Shown piece by piece: positions 6,008-6,613 of a stretch of 6,613 nucleotides of DNA. This DNA comes from Rubritepida sp. (lineage in GTDB: Bacteria; Pseudomonadota; Alphaproteobacteria; Acetobacterales; Acetobacteraceae), in contig SKWC01000344.1 of NCBI GenBank assembly GCA_007129145.1, positions 1-6,613 on the forward strand, read 5' to 3'. The notes below the pieces were generated by a model. That model was given only the letters and a program-made list of their open reading frames with translations. It ran no database searches and was not told the DNA's origin. Numbering within the stretch: position 1 is the stretch's first letter; every line of letters starts with the position of its first letter. Made by a program: the position numbers and the translations under genes.

Positions 6008-6036
6008 TGCATGGCAGCCTCATCCCTGATGGTCAA
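6008..6036 (-). promoter_or_regulatory. Weak candidate promoter for metK
   Basis: TTGACC (6036-6031; five of six matches to TTGACA) overlaps the glycosyltransferase stop codon. Seventeen bases on lies CATGCA (6013-6008), a poor -10 with two of six matches. If used, transcription would start near 6001, so the palindrome and both hairpins would all be in the leader. The good -35 and bad -10 leave this doubtful; metK may instead be read from a promoter outside the window. Confidence 0.25.
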
Positions 6037-6613
6037 CCCGCAGGGGGAGAGTTGCCGGGGGCCTCGCCGGGGGGCGGCGCGCGTCCATAGAGGCGCAGCA
6101 GGTGCCGTGGCGGCACTCCCAGGAACCACAGTCCCAGCACCAGCAGGTTGCGCGCCGAGCGCCCCCACCACCCCTCGCGCCGCCACCGCGCGGCCGAGGT
6201 CACCGCCGCCGCATCCAGCGCCGCGATGCGCTTCCGGCCCAGCCGCCGGATGATGTCCACATCCTCCATCAGCGGCAGGGGCGCGAAACCGCCCACCGCA
6301 CGGTAGAGGCCGTGATGGATCAGCAGCCCCTGGTCGCCATAGGGCAGGGCGAGGACGCGGCAGCGCCAGGCCACCGCGCGTTCCAGCCGCCGCGCCTGGG
6401 GCGAGGGGTCATCGAGGGCGAAGCGGAAGTGGTATGCCCGCGCCGGGTCGGCCAGGGCGGCGCGGACCGCCGCCTCCCATCCCGCGCCCAGCCGCGTGTC
6501 GGCATGCAGGAACAGCAGCCATTCGCCCTGCGCGGCCTCGGCACCGACGGCGCATTGCGTCCCGCGCCCGCGCGGCGCCGCCAGCACCCGCACCCCCGGC
6601 CCCGGTCCGGACG
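6033..6613 (-). CDS. Family 2 glycosyltransferase, TIGR04283 type (rSAM/selenodomain-associated transferase 2), N-terminus missing
   Basis: The frame is open to the right edge, so 192 C-terminal residues are visible; about 30-50 N-terminal residues are probably outside. Motifs match the GT-A glycosyltransferase subgroup named TIGR04283, also annotated as arsenosugar-biosynthesis glycosyltransferase. In visible-residue numbering they are PRGRGTQ (13-19), the nucleotide-sugar/metal motif LLFLHADTRL (32-41), LPYGDQGLL (89-97), LPLMEDVDIIRRL (112-124) and the tail WRREGWWGRSARNLLVLGLWFLGV (133-156). The tail is aromatic and hydrophobic and could touch the membrane. The last residues are Pro/Gly-rich (APPPGEAPGNSPPAG). 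A GTG at 6593 is internal, because conserved sequence appears to continue upstream of it. In this family the upstream neighbour is often the partner 'transferase 1' (TIGR04282) gene, which would lie beyond the edge. The sugar donor and acceptor are not known from sequence. Family assignment is from motif memory. Confidence 0.85.
   Translation of the reverse strand, partial: SGPGPGVRVLAAPRGRGTQCAVGAEAAQGEWLLFLHADTRLGAGWEAAVRAALADPARAYHFRFALDDPSPQARRLERAVAWRCRVLALPYGDQGLLIHHGLYRAVGGFAPLPLMEDVDIIRRLGRKRIAALDAAAVTSAARWRREGWWGRSARNLLVLGLWFLGVPPRHLLRLYGRAPPPGEAPGNSPPAG

Noticed and set aside
5901..6023. 41-residue N-terminal extension of MetK from an ATG at 6023
   Set aside because: MetK proteins normally begin just before YLFTSES; the extension is Pro/Arg-rich and has no well-spaced ribosome-binding site.
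4437..6029. 530-codon plus-strand open frame opposite metK and part of trmB
   Set aside because: Antisense shadow over two unmistakable conserved genes; its composition is low-complexity.
5901..6032. Known SAM-I, SAM-II, SAM-V, SAH or SAM/SAH riboswitch in the metK leader
   Set aside because: I could not see the conserved cores that I remember for these classes (for example GCUAAA in SAM-II). A covariance-model search could overturn this.

Overview
All six genes lie on the minus strand, so the window reads right to left. The DNA is very GC-rich (roughly 70% by eye), with strong G/C preference at third codon positions. The protein styles (MetK, TrmB, a TIGR04283-type glycosyltransferase, and a secreted protein with an N-terminus seen in OmpA-family proteins of this group) suggest an alphaproteobacterium, most likely Acetobacteraceae of the Roseomonas type. 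The family-level placement is an inference from remembered sequence style; no search was run.

Layout in transcription order: (1) a family 2 glycosyltransferase of the TIGR04283 type, cut by the right edge (6613 to 6033). (2) A 132-base leader (6032-5901) with a GC palindrome and two overlapping inverted repeats. (3) metK, S-adenosylmethionine synthetase (5900-4713). (4) trmB, tRNA (guanine-N7-)-methyltransferase (4686-3988), 26 bases after metK. (5) A class III (CaiB/BaiF) CoA-transferase (3952-2762), 35 bases after trmB. (6) A molybdopterin-binding large subunit of the xanthine dehydrogenase/CoxL superfamily (2688-379), 73 bases later, with a 10-bp hairpin in the gap. (7) A 165-base gap with a likely promoter and a very stable 5'-UTR hairpin. 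(8) The N-terminal part of an exported protein, probably OmpA-like, cut by the left edge (213 to 1).

MetK makes S-adenosylmethionine and TrmB uses it, so their coupling is natural. The next two genes look catabolic: an acyl-CoA-transferase and a Mo-hydroxylase large subunit without its FeS and FAD partner subunits. They follow trmB closely with no recognisable intrinsic terminator, so housekeeping and catabolic genes may share a transcript.

The window holds no rRNA or tRNA gene, insertion sequence, CRISPR array or phage gene that I can see, and no gene-free stretch longer than 300 bases. I see no clearly new multi-gene system. The best leads are the structured metK leader and the orphan Mo-hydroxylase paired with a CoA-transferase.
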